DNA from: Desulfarculaceae bacterium
Lineage (GTDB): Bacteria; Desulfobacterota; Desulfarculia; Desulfarculales; Desulfarculaceae
DNA: 64,000 nt
Direction: 5' to 3'
Assembly: GCA_020444545.1 (NCBI GenBank)
Contig: JAHLKT010000008.1
Coordinates: 164,253 to 228,252, forward strand
In this document: positions 34,006-44,945 of the stretch, piece by piece
How positions within the stretch are numbered: position 1 is the first letter of the stretch
Layout: each line of letters begins with the position of its first letter
Translations under genes and position numbers: made by a program
The notes under the pieces: generated by a model
The model's input: the letters and a program-made list of their open reading frames with translations, nothing else
Database searches by the model: none
What the model was told of the DNA's origin: nothing

Positions 34006-34824
34006 TTAACGCCAAGTGACCCGCAGGGGCTTGCGCGGCGGGATGCGCTGATACTCGAACTTGGGCACGCCCAGCATCATGGCTCCGAAGGGGACCATGC
34101 CTTCGGGCAGGTCCAAGGCCTTTTTCAGGGGATCGAAGACGTTGGCCGCCCGGTTGAAGTAACCGGCCCAGCAGCCGCCCAGGTCCAGGCCAAAGGCGGC
34201 CAGCTCCAGGTAGGTTAGCGCGATGACGCAGGCCGGCGGGGCGTAGGGGTTGGCCTTTTCGGCGTAGGCAATGGCCAGGTGGGGAGCGCTTCTAAGGATG
34301 CGGTCCTCGCCATTGTCCCAGGCATCCACCACCCGGTCCATGTGGATCGGCCCGGCGATCTCGGGGTGGTTCTTGATCATGAAGCGCATCCAGTCGGCCA
34401 CCAGCCCGGCCAGCTCGCCCAGCTTTTCGCGGCCGGAGACCACCAGCCAGTGGACCGGCTCGGCGTTGTGGCCGCTGGGGGCGTAGCGGGCCAGCTCCAG
34501 GAGGCGCTCGATGGTGGACTTTTCCAGGGGCTGCTTCTTGTAGCAGCGGATGGAGCGGCGGCCTTTGATCAGGCGGCTAAGCGAGGGTGGGCTGGGCATC
34601 TCGCCTTCCAGGGGGGCGCACTGGTTGGGGCCGATGCCGTTCCAGGTGAGCGCGCCGGTGGGGCAGACGGCCAGGCAGTGGCCGCAGGAGAGGCACAGCT
34701 CCTCGAAGCCATCCACCGGGGCCGGATAGCCCTCCTCGCCGTTCATGGTGATGATCTGCGCGGGACAGTCCAGGGCGCAGAGGGTGTCCTTGGTGCATTT
34801 TTCGGTGTCTATGGTGATGCCCAT
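34006..34824 (-). CDS. Ferredoxin-fused nitroreductase family protein
   Basis: 272 residues. The N-terminal 60 residues form a two-cluster ferredoxin: the first motif is C10-x2-D13-x2-C16-x3-C20-P, with Asp in place of the second Cys; the second is the full CLSCGHCLAVCP (Cys44, 47, 50, 54). The rest is an FMN-binding nitroreductase fold (RRSIRCYKKQPLEKSTIERLL, YAPSGHNAEP, GGCWAGYF, MLGVPKFEYQRIPPR). Such fusions are common in sulfate reducers and other anaerobes; the physiological substrate is unknown. ATG at 34824 with AAGGAGCG upstream. Confidence 0.88.
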   Translation of the reverse strand: MGITIDTEKCTKDTLCALDCPAQIITMNGEEGYPAPVDGFEELCLSCGHCLAVCPTGALTWNGIGPNQCAPLEGEMPSPPSLSRLIKGRRSIRCYKKQPLEKSTIERLLELARYAPSGHNAEPVHWLVVSGREKLGELAGLVADWMRFMIKNHPEIAGPIHMDRVVDAWDNGEDRILRSAPHLAIAYAEKANPYAPPACVIALTYLELAAFGLDLGGCWAGYFNRAANVFDPLKKALDLPEGMVPFGAMMLGVPKFEYQRIPPRKPLRVTWR

Positions 34825-34970
34825 TGTCGCTCCTTCAGCGGGTGGATGGGGGGCTGGTGACAACCCCAGAATATCACCCGGCCCGGCCAAAAACCATACG
34901 GGGCGGGCCTTGGCGGGCGCGGGAACGGACCGGGAGCGGCTGGGCACCCCAAAAAGGTGTTTGTGGCGGG

Positions 34971-36062
34971 TTATGCGCGCGGCGCCGCTGCGGCCGCCCG
35001 CTCGGCGCTGGCCAGGGCGCCTTCCAGGTAGCCGCCCAGCTCGTCCGAGGTTTCGGTGCCCAGGAACCAGACCAGCCCGTCCCAGATATGGGTCTTGCCG
35101 GCGGGCGGCTGGTACAGGGGATGTTCGCGAACCGGCCTTTGGTCATATTCCGTGGCCGTGAACTCCTCCCGTGCCCAGTCCTGGTAAAAAACCGCCTCGG
35201 GCTGCCCGGCCTCGGGTCCATAAAGGAGTTGGAGCTGCTCCAGGATGGCCTGCGTCAGTGCTTCCTGGTTTTTGCGCTGTGACGCCGGGAAACCCAGGAA
35301 TCCGGTGAGGCCGAAGGGTTGGCCGCTGTGGTTGGAGCCGTCGTGGATCTCGCCCAGGGGGCCGTGTTCGCTGAAGGCCTGTCCCGAGAGCCCCGCGCGC
35401 CGCCAGGGGGCCTGGCCGTAAAGGGCGAAGAACTTGGCCTGCCCGGCCATCCAGGTGATGGTCCCCAGCATGGCCTGGGTAAGCTGGTGGGACAGCTCGG
35501 GCGTAAAGAGGATGCTGGCCGCCGCCAGGCGGGGAGGCAGGGCCAGGAAGACCCGCGACGCCAGGAACCGGCGGCGGGGCTCTTGCCCCAGGACGCCCAC
35601 GCTGACCAGGCAAGCGCCGCTCTTTTTCTCTATATGACAGACCGGGTGCTTAAGGAGGATGGCCTGCGGGGGTATCGAGCGGCGCAGGCCCTCGATCAGG
35701 GAGATCATGCCCCCCTCGATGCGCCAGCCCTCCGGCTCCATGGGGTAGCCGGATATGGTGGCCACCCGGCCGTCCGGGGCCTGCAAACGACCGTAACCGG
35801 CATCGTATTGGGGGTAGGCGGCCAGGCCCAGCTCCCGGACCAGGGCGTTGATGCGGGGGTTTATCTCCGGCCAGTACCAGGAGGGGCCCAAGTCCGGGAA
35901 GTAGCCCCGGTGCTCGGGGCTCAGAATCCGGCCCCCGACCCGCTCCCGGGCCTCCAGCACCAAAAAGGGTTCTCCCCTTTGGGCCAGGATGGAGGCGGCG
36001 TGGATGCCGCTCAGCCCCGCCCCGATGATTAGCGTGGCGACATTTTGGATTGGCGTGGGCAA
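34971..36062 (-). CDS. FAD-dependent amine oxidase family protein
   Basis: About 363 residues if it starts at the TTG at 36062. The dinucleotide-binding motif LIIGAGLSGIHAASIL is followed by LEARERVGGRI (the GG-doublet motif of the monoamine oxidase/protoporphyrinogen oxidase group). The C-terminal FAD motif region (DGLVWFLGTETSDELGGYLEGALASAERAA) is also typical. The start is uncertain: the frame stays open to 36563, but upstream sequence does not look like the family and overlaps the divergent gene. No signal peptide is apparent with this start. Ends in an Ala-rich tail. Substrate unknown. Confidence 0.78.
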   Translation of the reverse strand: MPTPIQNVATLIIGAGLSGIHAASILAQRGEPFLVLEARERVGGRILSPEHRGYFPDLGPSWYWPEINPRINALVRELGLAAYPQYDAGYGRLQAPDGRVATISGYPMEPEGWRIEGGMISLIEGLRRSIPPQAILLKHPVCHIEKKSGACLVSVGVLGQEPRRRFLASRVFLALPPRLAAASILFTPELSHQLTQAMLGTITWMAGQAKFFALYGQAPWRRAGLSGQAFSEHGPLGEIHDGSNHSGQPFGLTGFLGFPASQRKNQEALTQAILEQLQLLYGPEAGQPEAVFYQDWAREEFTATEYDQRPVREHPLYQPPAGKTHIWDGLVWFLGTETSDELGGYLEGALASAERAAAAAPRA

Positions 36063-36435
36063 GGTGTTTCCGGCCGGGATCTCTACCGGCGGGGGCCGCT
36101 GGGGCGCCGCGAGCAGAAAAGGGTTTTTGCGCAAAGGCGGCACAAAGGCCTGCTGTTTTGGGGCGATTGAAGGGTAGCACCGAAGAGCAGAGGCGGCAAG
36201 GCGGGGGCGCGGCTCCGGCGGCAGGGGGCCGCTTTGACAGGCGAATCTAAAATGAGCTGATATATTTAAAAAATAGGCAATTACCCTTTTAATGCCGTCC
36301 AAGCGGGCCCTTGCCGGGTAAAAGGCCGGGCAAACCAAAAGCGCGGTGGCTGTGGCCAAATCCGCTGGTATACGGTGGTCTTGAACCGAAAGGCGGGAGA
36401 GCCGCTGCCCAAGGCGGCGCTCCCAAGCGAGTTTT
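36063..36435. other. Divergent intergenic region (373 bp)
   Basis: Separates the amine oxidase and the RluA-type gene. The left part may still encode an N-terminal extension of the oxidase. An AT-rich stretch at 36245-36295 follows a perfect TTGACA (36234-36239). Otherwise nothing is recognised. Confidence 0.45.
36234..36263 (+). promoter_or_regulatory. Candidate promoter for the RluA-type gene
   Basis: Perfect TTGACA (36234-36239), 18-bp spacer, weak TGATAT -10 (36258-36263); AT-rich downstream. Leader of about 165 bases. Confidence 0.33.
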
Positions 36436-37143
36436 ATGCCCGACAACCGGCCAAGCTTTAAAAGCTCCCCCAAAAAATATTGGCCCCGGGGTCTGTCCAT
36501 CATCCATGAAGACCACGACATCCTGGTCGTGGACAAGATGAGCGGCCTCTTGACCGTGAGCACGGATAAAATCAGAGAAAATACCGCCTATTACCTTTTG
36601 ACCGACTATGTAAGAAAAGGGAATAGCAAATCGAGGAACCGGGTGTTTATCGTCCACCGCCTGGATCGGGACACCTCCGGGGTCCTGGTTTTCGCCAAAA
36701 ATGAAAAAGCCAAGGGGTTCTTGCAGGCGGAGTGGCAGGCATTCAGCAAAAAATATTATGCCGTGGTCCACGGGGCCTTGCCGGAGAAGGAAGGGGTAAT
36801 TACCTCTTATCTCGTGGAAAACCGCGCGCATAGGATGTATTCCGTGAGCAATCCCGCCAAGGGCAAGCTCGCCAAGACCGGGTTCAAGGTCCTGCGGGAA
36901 TCAAACAAGTACAGCCTGCTCGAGGTCGACCTGATCACCGGCAGGAAAAACCAGATCCGGGTCCATTTCGCGGAAAAAGGGCATCCCGTGGTCGGCGACA
37001 AGATATATGGCCTGAAGGACGCGGGCATCAAGAGGCTGGCCCTGCACGCGGCGTCATTGACCTTGTTGCATCCGCACAGCAAGGAGAAGATGACCTTCGA
37101 GGCAACGGTGCCCCCTTATTTTAAAACCCTTGTAAAGAGTTAG
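36436..37143 (+). CDS. RluA-family pseudouridine synthase
   Basis: 235 residues. The catalytic motif is HRLDRDTSG (Asp at about residue 79), preceded by IIHEDHDILVVDKMSGLLTV and followed by KKYYAVVHG, GRKNQIRVH and GDKIYG, all standard RluA-family blocks. There is no N-terminal S4 domain, so it is the single-domain class, similar in size to RluA/TruC or YjbO-like enzymes; which rRNA or tRNA uridine is modified cannot be told. It has somewhat lower GC than its neighbours. The ribosome site is weak. Confidence 0.88.
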   Translation: MPDNRPSFKSSPKKYWPRGLSIIHEDHDILVVDKMSGLLTVSTDKIRENTAYYLLTDYVRKGNSKSRNRVFIVHRLDRDTSGVLVFAKNEKAKGFLQAEWQAFSKKYYAVVHGALPEKEGVITSYLVENRAHRMYSVSNPAKGKLAKTGFKVLRESNKYSLLEVDLITGRKNQIRVHFAEKGHPVVGDKIYGLKDAGIKRLALHAASLTLLHPHSKEKMTFEATVPPYFKTLVKS

Positions 37144-37154
37144 CGGCCGCCCCC

Positions 37155-38837
37155 ATGTTCATCCCCACCACCAAGGACGAGCTCAAGGCTCTCGGCTGGG
37201 AGTCCCTCGACGTCATCTTGATAACCGGGGACACCTATGTGGACTCGCCGTATATCGGCGTGGCGGTCATCGGCAAGGTGCTGCTGGACGCGGGATACAA
37301 GGTGGGCATAATCGCCCAGCCGGAGCTGGACAGCGACAAGGACATCACGCGGCTGGGGGAGCCCAACCTATTCTGGGGGATCACCGCGGGCTGCATGGAC
37401 TCCATGATCTCCAACTACACCGCCACCAACAAGCCGCGCAAGCGCGACGACCTGACCGCAGGCGGCCTGAACAACCGGCGCCCGGACATGGCGGTCATCG
37501 CCTACAGCAACCTGGTTCGCCGCTACTTCAAAAAGACCAAGCCCATCGTGCTGGGCGGCATCGAGGCCAGCCTTAGGCGCATCTCCCATTATCACTACAA
37601 GACCAACAGCATACGGCGCTCCATCCTGTTCGATGCCAAGGCCGACATCCTGGTCTACGGCATGGGGGAGAAAACCACCCTTGAACTGGCGGAGTGCCTT
37701 AAGGGCGGCCGCCCGGTAAGCGAGCTGCGCGGCATCTGTTATATCGCCGCCGAACCAAAGGAAGGCTACCTGGAGCTGCCCCCCCACGCGGAGGTTGCGG
37801 CGGACAAAGCCAAATTTTCCGAGATGTTCAAGGTGTTCTACGACAACCAGGACGCGCTGAGCGCCAAGGGCCTTTGCCAGCAGCAGGACACCCGCTATCT
37901 GATCCACAACCCGCCCCAGCTTCCCCCCACCAGCGAGGAGCTGGACCATATTTACGGGCTGGACTATGAGCGCGAGGTTCATCCCTTTTATGCGGCCTGG
38001 GGGCCGGTGCGGGCCCTGGAAACCATCCGCTTCGCCATCACCACCCACCGAGGATGCTACGGCGGGTGTAATTTCTGCGCCATATCCATCCATCAGGGGC
38101 AACGGGTGGTGGAGCGCAGCGAGGCCTCCATCCTCAAGGAGGCGGCGCGGCTGACCGAACACCCCGGGTTCAAGGGCTACATCAACGACGTCGGCGGCCC
38201 CACCGCCAACATGTACGGCATCGAGTGCGAGCGCAAAAAATTGAAGGGCGCCTGCCGCTCCAAGCACTGCCTGACCCCGGCGGTCTGCCCCAGCCTGGCG
38301 CCCAGCCATCGCCGCCAGATCGAGCTGCTGCGAAAGCTGAGGCAGCTTCCCAAGGTCAAGAAGGTGTTCGTGGCCTCGGGCATCCGCCACGATCTGGTGA
38401 TAAGCGACCGGGAATACGGCCTAGAGTATCTGGAAGAGATCGTGCGGCACCATGTTTCCGGCCAGCTGAAGCTGGCGCCCGAGCACTCCGAGGACCACGT
38501 CCTGGCGCTCATGGGAAAGCCGCCGATCAAAAGCTTCCTGGAGTTTTTCGGCCTGTTTGAAAAGATCAACCGCCGGGTGGGCAAAAAGCAGTTCCTTACC
38601 TGCTATTTCATCGCCGCCTACCCCGGCTGCACCCTCCAAGACATGGCCAACCTGAGCCGTTTCAGCCGCGAGGTGCTCAAGTTCAAGCCCCGCCAGATCC
38701 AGGTTTTCACGCCCTCCCCCTCCACGCCGGCCACCCTGATGTACTACACCGAACAGGCCTATGACAGCGGACAAGCCCTGTTCGTGGAAAAGGACCAGGC
38801 CAAAAAAGAAAAGCAAAAGAACCTGGTCCTGAAATGA
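37155..38837 (+). CDS. YgiQ-family radical SAM protein
   Basis: 560 residues. The radical SAM cluster motif is CYGGCNFC (Cys301, 305, 308). The N-terminal third (ITGDTYVDSPYIGVAVIGKVL, PNLFWGITAGCMDSMI) and the mid-region CERKKLKGACRSKHCLTPAVCP, with further cysteines, are distinctive of YgiQ (UPF0313). The function in other bacteria is not established. E. coli YgiQ is longer (about 740); this compact length is common in deltaproteobacteria. It begins 11 bases after the preceding gene and has no clear ribosome site, suggesting coupling. Confidence 0.9.
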   Translation: MFIPTTKDELKALGWESLDVILITGDTYVDSPYIGVAVIGKVLLDAGYKVGIIAQPELDSDKDITRLGEPNLFWGITAGCMDSMISNYTATNKPRKRDDLTAGGLNNRRPDMAVIAYSNLVRRYFKKTKPIVLGGIEASLRRISHYHYKTNSIRRSILFDAKADILVYGMGEKTTLELAECLKGGRPVSELRGICYIAAEPKEGYLELPPHAEVAADKAKFSEMFKVFYDNQDALSAKGLCQQQDTRYLIHNPPQLPPTSEELDHIYGLDYEREVHPFYAAWGPVRALETIRFAITTHRGCYGGCNFCAISIHQGQRVVERSEASILKEAARLTEHPGFKGYINDVGGPTANMYGIECERKKLKGACRSKHCLTPAVCPSLAPSHRRQIELLRKLRQLPKVKKVFVASGIRHDLVISDREYGLEYLEEIVRHHVSGQLKLAPEHSEDHVLALMGKPPIKSFLEFFGLFEKINRRVGKKQFLTCYFIAAYPGCTLQDMANLSRFSREVLKFKPRQIQVFTPSPSTPATLMYYTEQAYDSGQALFVEKDQAKKEKQKNLVLK

Positions 38838-39000
38838 GTTGACGGGCGAATGTGTCGCCTTGGTCGCCAGCCTGCCGAGTCCAGATCATTTGGATGTGTT
38901 TGTCGGGGTAGCCTTCGGCAGAAGCTGGGGCAGCGAAAGACATCGCCCCAATGACCAACACGACTCCCGCTGGCGGGCTTTGCCTGGTGATCGATTTCAT
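38838..39000 (-). pseudogene. Remnant of a TctC-type tricarboxylate-binding protein gene
   Basis: On the - strand, 55 codons from an ATG at 39000 read as a signal peptide (SPPAGVVLVIGAMSFAAPAS) and the typical mature start of Bug/TctC solute-binding proteins (EGYPDKHIQMI, then QGDTFARQL). The similarity stops exactly where the ygiQ-like gene ends, and no tctA/tctB genes follow, so this is an N-terminal fragment left by a deletion or rearrangement. The call rests on a short stretch. Confidence 0.5.
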
Positions 39001-39463
39001 CTAAGGAATCTCCACATATAAATCGTTGTTTGTTAGAGTATGCGCGCGGCTAATAAAACCCACACCTTGGGGGCGCCAAAGTGCTGCGAGCGGCCCAGGG
39101 GTTGCGGGCCCGAGTGGCGAAAGCCAACAATCATGGACTGAGACCGCAGTTAAGGTCAGCTTCATCCTGGGACAGATGGCCTAGACTGGCTCTCTAGCGC
39201 GGCGTCCTACCAACCCATAGTTGACCAAAATAGTTACGATGAATTAATTTGAGAAAGGCAGGGCGCGGGGTTTTACGGGGGGAGAACCACAGAAAAAATT
39301 TTGATTCACAAAGCTCAAAAATACAATTATTAATAAAAAAATTTAATCTTGATGAATAACACAGTAAAATGGACCAACAAATGGTCGTATACTGGCAAAA
39401 AACCAACTTGACTTTTTATACGCGTCCGTCAAGTTACTAACAGATGCCGAAGGGGGGGATTTT
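39001..39463. other. Intergenic region entering an AT-rich pocket
   Basis: No gene found. 39060-39200 is GC-rich without recognised structure. From 39240 the sequence becomes AT-rich, and composition stays low through 40320. An inverted repeat AACTTGAC / GTCAAGTT with a 15-base centre lies at 39405-39435, about 30 bases before the small gene below, and may be an operator. Confidence 0.5.
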
Positions 39464-39565
39464 ATGGAGTTGCGCCATCAAACACCGGTTGGAAGTATAA
39501 AGACAATATTCTTAATGATACTAATAGTTATAAATGCCATATTGATCTATTTGCTTATAAGGTAG
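39464..39565 (+). CDS. 33-residue single-span membrane peptide
   Basis: A short frame, ATG 39464 to TAG 39563-39565, preceded by a strong purine-rich site AGGGGGGA at 39451-39458. Residues 1-14 are polar with a net positive charge (MELRHQTPVGSIK), and 15-32 are a continuous hydrophobic run of Ile/Leu/Val (IFLMILIVINAILIYLLI) ending in Arg. It lies five bases upstream of the next gene, so both are presumably translated together. The size and topology recall small membrane toxins or regulators, but there is no homology to support a role. Confidence 0.5.
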   Translation: MELRHQTPVGSIKTIFLMILIVINAILIYLLIR

Positions 39566-39570
39566 ACATT

Positions 39571-40173
39571 ATGTGCAATTGGTTGGAAAGGCATAATGGT
39601 TCGATAATATTTGTACTATCCATTGTTGCCATTATGCTTGCTTGCGCTAATGCATGGAAATATAATTTTGTGTCACTTTCTTGGTTAAAAGACCAAAAGG
39701 ATACCTTTTCTTCCTTAAAAGATATTATAACCCTATTAATATTTTTAATAGTATCAACGTTTTCATATTACCGATTTTTTAAAGGAAGAACATTATCCTT
39801 GAGGGCAGACACTGACATTCAAGTTTCAGTTCATGAGTCTCCTGGGGATTATAACATTCACGCATTTACTCTAAATTTACAAAACGTAGGAACATCAACG
39901 ATATGGACTCCTAAACCGAATGTAAAATACCATTTGCACTATTCTGATGGTGATGTTAGTAGCCATGAGATTAATGATTGGTATAAAGAAGACATGGATA
40001 CCTCAAAGTATGTGACGTCCTCAGTCGTTGAGCCAGACGAAAAAGCATATTTTTTCGGCCATTGTGAAGTCCCCAAAAAAGTTTGGGCTGTCACATATTT
40101 TGCAAAAATACAAGCGGACAACGGAGATTGTTGGTTTACTGCAAAGACTATCAACAACAAAGAAGAAACCTAG
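39571..40173 (+). CDS. AT-rich membrane protein of unknown family
   Basis: 200 residues with two transmembrane segments (about 11-28, GSIIFVLSIVAIMLACAN; 50-68, IITLLIFLIVSTFSYYRFF) separated by a short loop, then a soluble domain of about 130 residues predicted to be beta-rich (VSVHESPGDYNIHAFTLNLQNVGTSTIW and later VPKKVWAVTYFAKIQADNGDCWF). The soluble part has an immunoglobulin-like feel, but no family is recognised. Base composition and codon use (many AT-ending codons) differ sharply from every neighbour, indicating transfer from a low-GC source. Confidence 0.65.
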   Translation: MCNWLERHNGSIIFVLSIVAIMLACANAWKYNFVSLSWLKDQKDTFSSLKDIITLLIFLIVSTFSYYRFFKGRTLSLRADTDIQVSVHESPGDYNIHAFTLNLQNVGTSTIWTPKPNVKYHLHYSDGDVSSHEINDWYKEDMDTSKYVTSSVVEPDEKAYFFGHCEVPKKVWAVTYFAKIQADNGDCWFTAKTINNKEET

Positions 40174-40330
40174 CAGAATAACATATGTCGGACGAATTTA
40201 CCGTCGCAATTTATTTGGGTTGGTCATTCGTAGCATTACAGAACAGAATTTGCTTCTTATAGACAATTCACCTATAGCTCCCGAAAAACTTGCTGAATCA
40301 AATATCGGTTCGGAGTATAGCCCAGCCCGC

Positions 40331-41340
40331 CTAGTACACCTCAGGCTTGGGGTCGCGGCTCATTAACTCGTGCAGGGCCTGCATGGGGGTGGTGCGCTGC
40401 TCCAGAACGGCGCGCACCGCCTCGATGATGGGCATCTCCACCCCGTGGCGGTCGGCCAGGGCCAGGACGGTGTGGGTGTTCTTGACACCCTCGGCCACCT
40501 GGCGCATGGAGCTGGTGATCTGGTCGATGCTCTCGCCCTGGGCCAGGCGGGTGCCCACGGTCCGGTTGCGGCTCAGGCCGCCGGTGCAGGTGAGCACCAG
40601 GTCGCCCAGGCCGGCCAGCCCGGCCATGGTGGCGGGTTCGGCCCCCAGGGCCAGGGCCAGGCGGGTCATCTCGGCCAGGCCCCGGGTGATCATGGCGGCC
40701 ATGACGTTGGAGCCCAGCTTGAGCCCGGCCACCATCCCGGCGGCGATGGCCAGGGGGTTTTTCACCGCGCCGCCCAGCTCCACGCCGGTCACGTCGCGGC
40801 TGGTGTAGACCCGAAAGCGCGGGCCCGCGAAAGCGGCCTGCACCGCCTCGGCGATTGCTCCCTCGGCGCTGGCCACGGTGACCGCGGTAGGCGCATCGGC
40901 CGCCACTTCCTTGGCGAAGCTGGGGCCGGATAGAGCCGCCAGGCGCGAATGCTCGTCCTCACTCAGCACCTCGGCGGCCACCTGGCACATGGTGTAGCCG
41001 GTAACGTCCTCGATGCCCTTGCTGCAAGCCACCACCGGCACGCCGGCGGGCAGATGGGGCGCCGCCTGGCCCAGCACCATGCGGAACACGTGGCTGGGCA
41101 TCACCAGCACCACCAGCTCGGCCCCGCCCAGGGCCTCGGCCAGGTCGCTAGAGCCCCTCAGGTTGTCGTGCAGGGTGAAGCCGGGCAAAAACACCGGGTT
41201 GGCGTGGCTGTTGTTGATGGCCTCGGCCACCTCGGGCTCGTAGGCCCAGAGCTTGACCCAATGGCCCGAGCGGGCCAGAAGGTCGGCCAGGGCGGTGCCC
41301 CAGGCTCCGGCCCCGATTACCGTGGCGGCCAGGTTGGCCA

Positions 41341-41341
<1 letters not shown>
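40331..41341 (-). CDS. gpsA: Glycerol-3-phosphate dehydrogenase [NAD(P)+]
   Basis: Reduces dihydroxyacetone phosphate to sn-glycerol 3-phosphate for phospholipid synthesis. 336 residues. The Rossmann motif VIGAGAWGTALADLL is at 7-21; conserved blocks SGPSFAKEVA, VTGVELGGAVKNPLAIAAG (catalytic Lys in VKN) and GLAGLGDLVLTCTG are all present. The ATG overlaps the gyrA stop (TAATG), so it is co-transcribed with gyrase A. No unusual feature. Confidence 0.96.
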
Positions 41342-43857
<2,516 letters not shown>

Positions 43858-43953
43858 TTACTTTAACCTTGGGTTGATATTCACGGCCCGGGCACAGGCC
43901 TCCCCGGCCACCGCCGCTCACTCGGCTTTTCCCCCCATGCGGCGGACTAGGAA

Positions 43954-43982
43954 AGTATAGCAACAACTAGGCGGATTAGCAA
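43954..43982 (-). promoter_or_regulatory. gyrA promoter
   Basis: On the - strand TTGCTA (43977-43982), 17-bp spacer, TATACT (43954-43959), with an extended -10 TGC. Leader of about 90 bases before the gyrA ATG. Confidence 0.65.
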
Positions 43983-44136
43983 GCAAATTCGCCCCGGAGC
44001 CCCCCTCGCAGGGGCCTGTTATAGCAGGGCTTTTGGCCCCTCGCCCGGGCCCGGCCGCCGGGGGGCGCGGCCGGGCTTGAGTGGGGGGGCGCGGCGTGCT
44101 AGCGTGAAGGTTGTCTAACAAGGGAGGTCGGGGCTC

Positions 44137-44913
44137 ATGATCTGGCGCATGATGGTTGCAACGGGCTTGGCCCTGGGCCTGCTCCTGGTGGGGGCCTGCT
44201 CGGATCAAAGCGGGCAATCGGCTGAAAAAGCAGCGAAAAAGAATACCGCCACTTCCTTGGCCGTGGCCTCGCCCCCGCCGTCCACCACTCCCCCCGCCCC
44301 AACCCCGGAGCCCCTGGCCGCCGCCCCGGCCGACCAGGAGCCGGGCAAATACCTGGAGCTGGCCCGCTCCGCCCTGGGCCTGGGCGATCTGCGCAAGGCT
44401 TTGGGCCTCAGCGAGCAGGCCTCCCAGGCCATCTGGCAGCGGGTGCCGCTTAGCCTGGCCCGGGCCCTGCTGGTCAAGGAACCGGCCCGGGGCTACGGCA
44501 TCTACCAGCCCCGGGCGGACGGGACCTACCTGATCAGCGGGCCGGACCGCCCGGTGTTCCCGGGCAAGGGCATGCCCATATACGTGTACATGGAGCCGGT
44601 CGGCTACCGGGTGGAGCGCAAGCCGGGCGGCCTCTACGAGTTCGGCTTGGCCATGGACCTGGCCCTGTACGACGCACAGGGCAAGCATCTGTTATCCCGG
44701 CCTGATTTCATGCAAGAGCGGGATAGTTCACGCCGTTTCCGGCTGGAGCACTTCCTCAACGTGACCGTGGACCTGAAGGGCGCGACCCCGGGCAAGTACA
44801 AGCTCCAGCTCACGGTGAAGGACCTGGTGGGCAAGCAGAAGGCCACCGCCGAGCTTCCCATCGAGCTGGTCCTGGCCCCGGCCGAGGCCAAGGCGCCCGC
44901 CGGGAAAAAGTAA
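44137..44913 (+). CDS. Lipoprotein of unknown family
   Basis: 258 residues. Type II signal with lipobox VGAC (Cys21). A Pro/Ala/Thr-rich spacer (about 40-75) separates the lipid anchor from a helical segment (YLELARSALGLGDLRKALGLSEQAS) and a C-terminal beta-rich domain (FPGKGMPIYVYMEPVGYRVERKPGG through GKYKLQLTVKDL) similar in pattern to proteins that bind envelope partners. The family is not recognised. GGGAGGTC precedes the ATG. Divergent from gyrA. Confidence 0.75.
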   Translation: MIWRMMVATGLALGLLLVGACSDQSGQSAEKAAKKNTATSLAVASPPPSTTPPAPTPEPLAAAPADQEPGKYLELARSALGLGDLRKALGLSEQASQAIWQRVPLSLARALLVKEPARGYGIYQPRADGTYLISGPDRPVFPGKGMPIYVYMEPVGYRVERKPGGLYEFGLAMDLALYDAQGKHLLSRPDFMQERDSSRRFRLEHFLNVTVDLKGATPGKYKLQLTVKDLVGKQKATAELPIELVLAPAEAKAPAGKK

Positions 44914-44945
44914 AGCATTTACTCTAACATCAGCGGGAGGCGGTC

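Noticed and set aside
39060..39240. Possible structured RNA or group II intron remnant
   Set aside because: There are GC-rich words with GNRA-like GAAA, but I could not build a consistent domain V or other known fold by eye.
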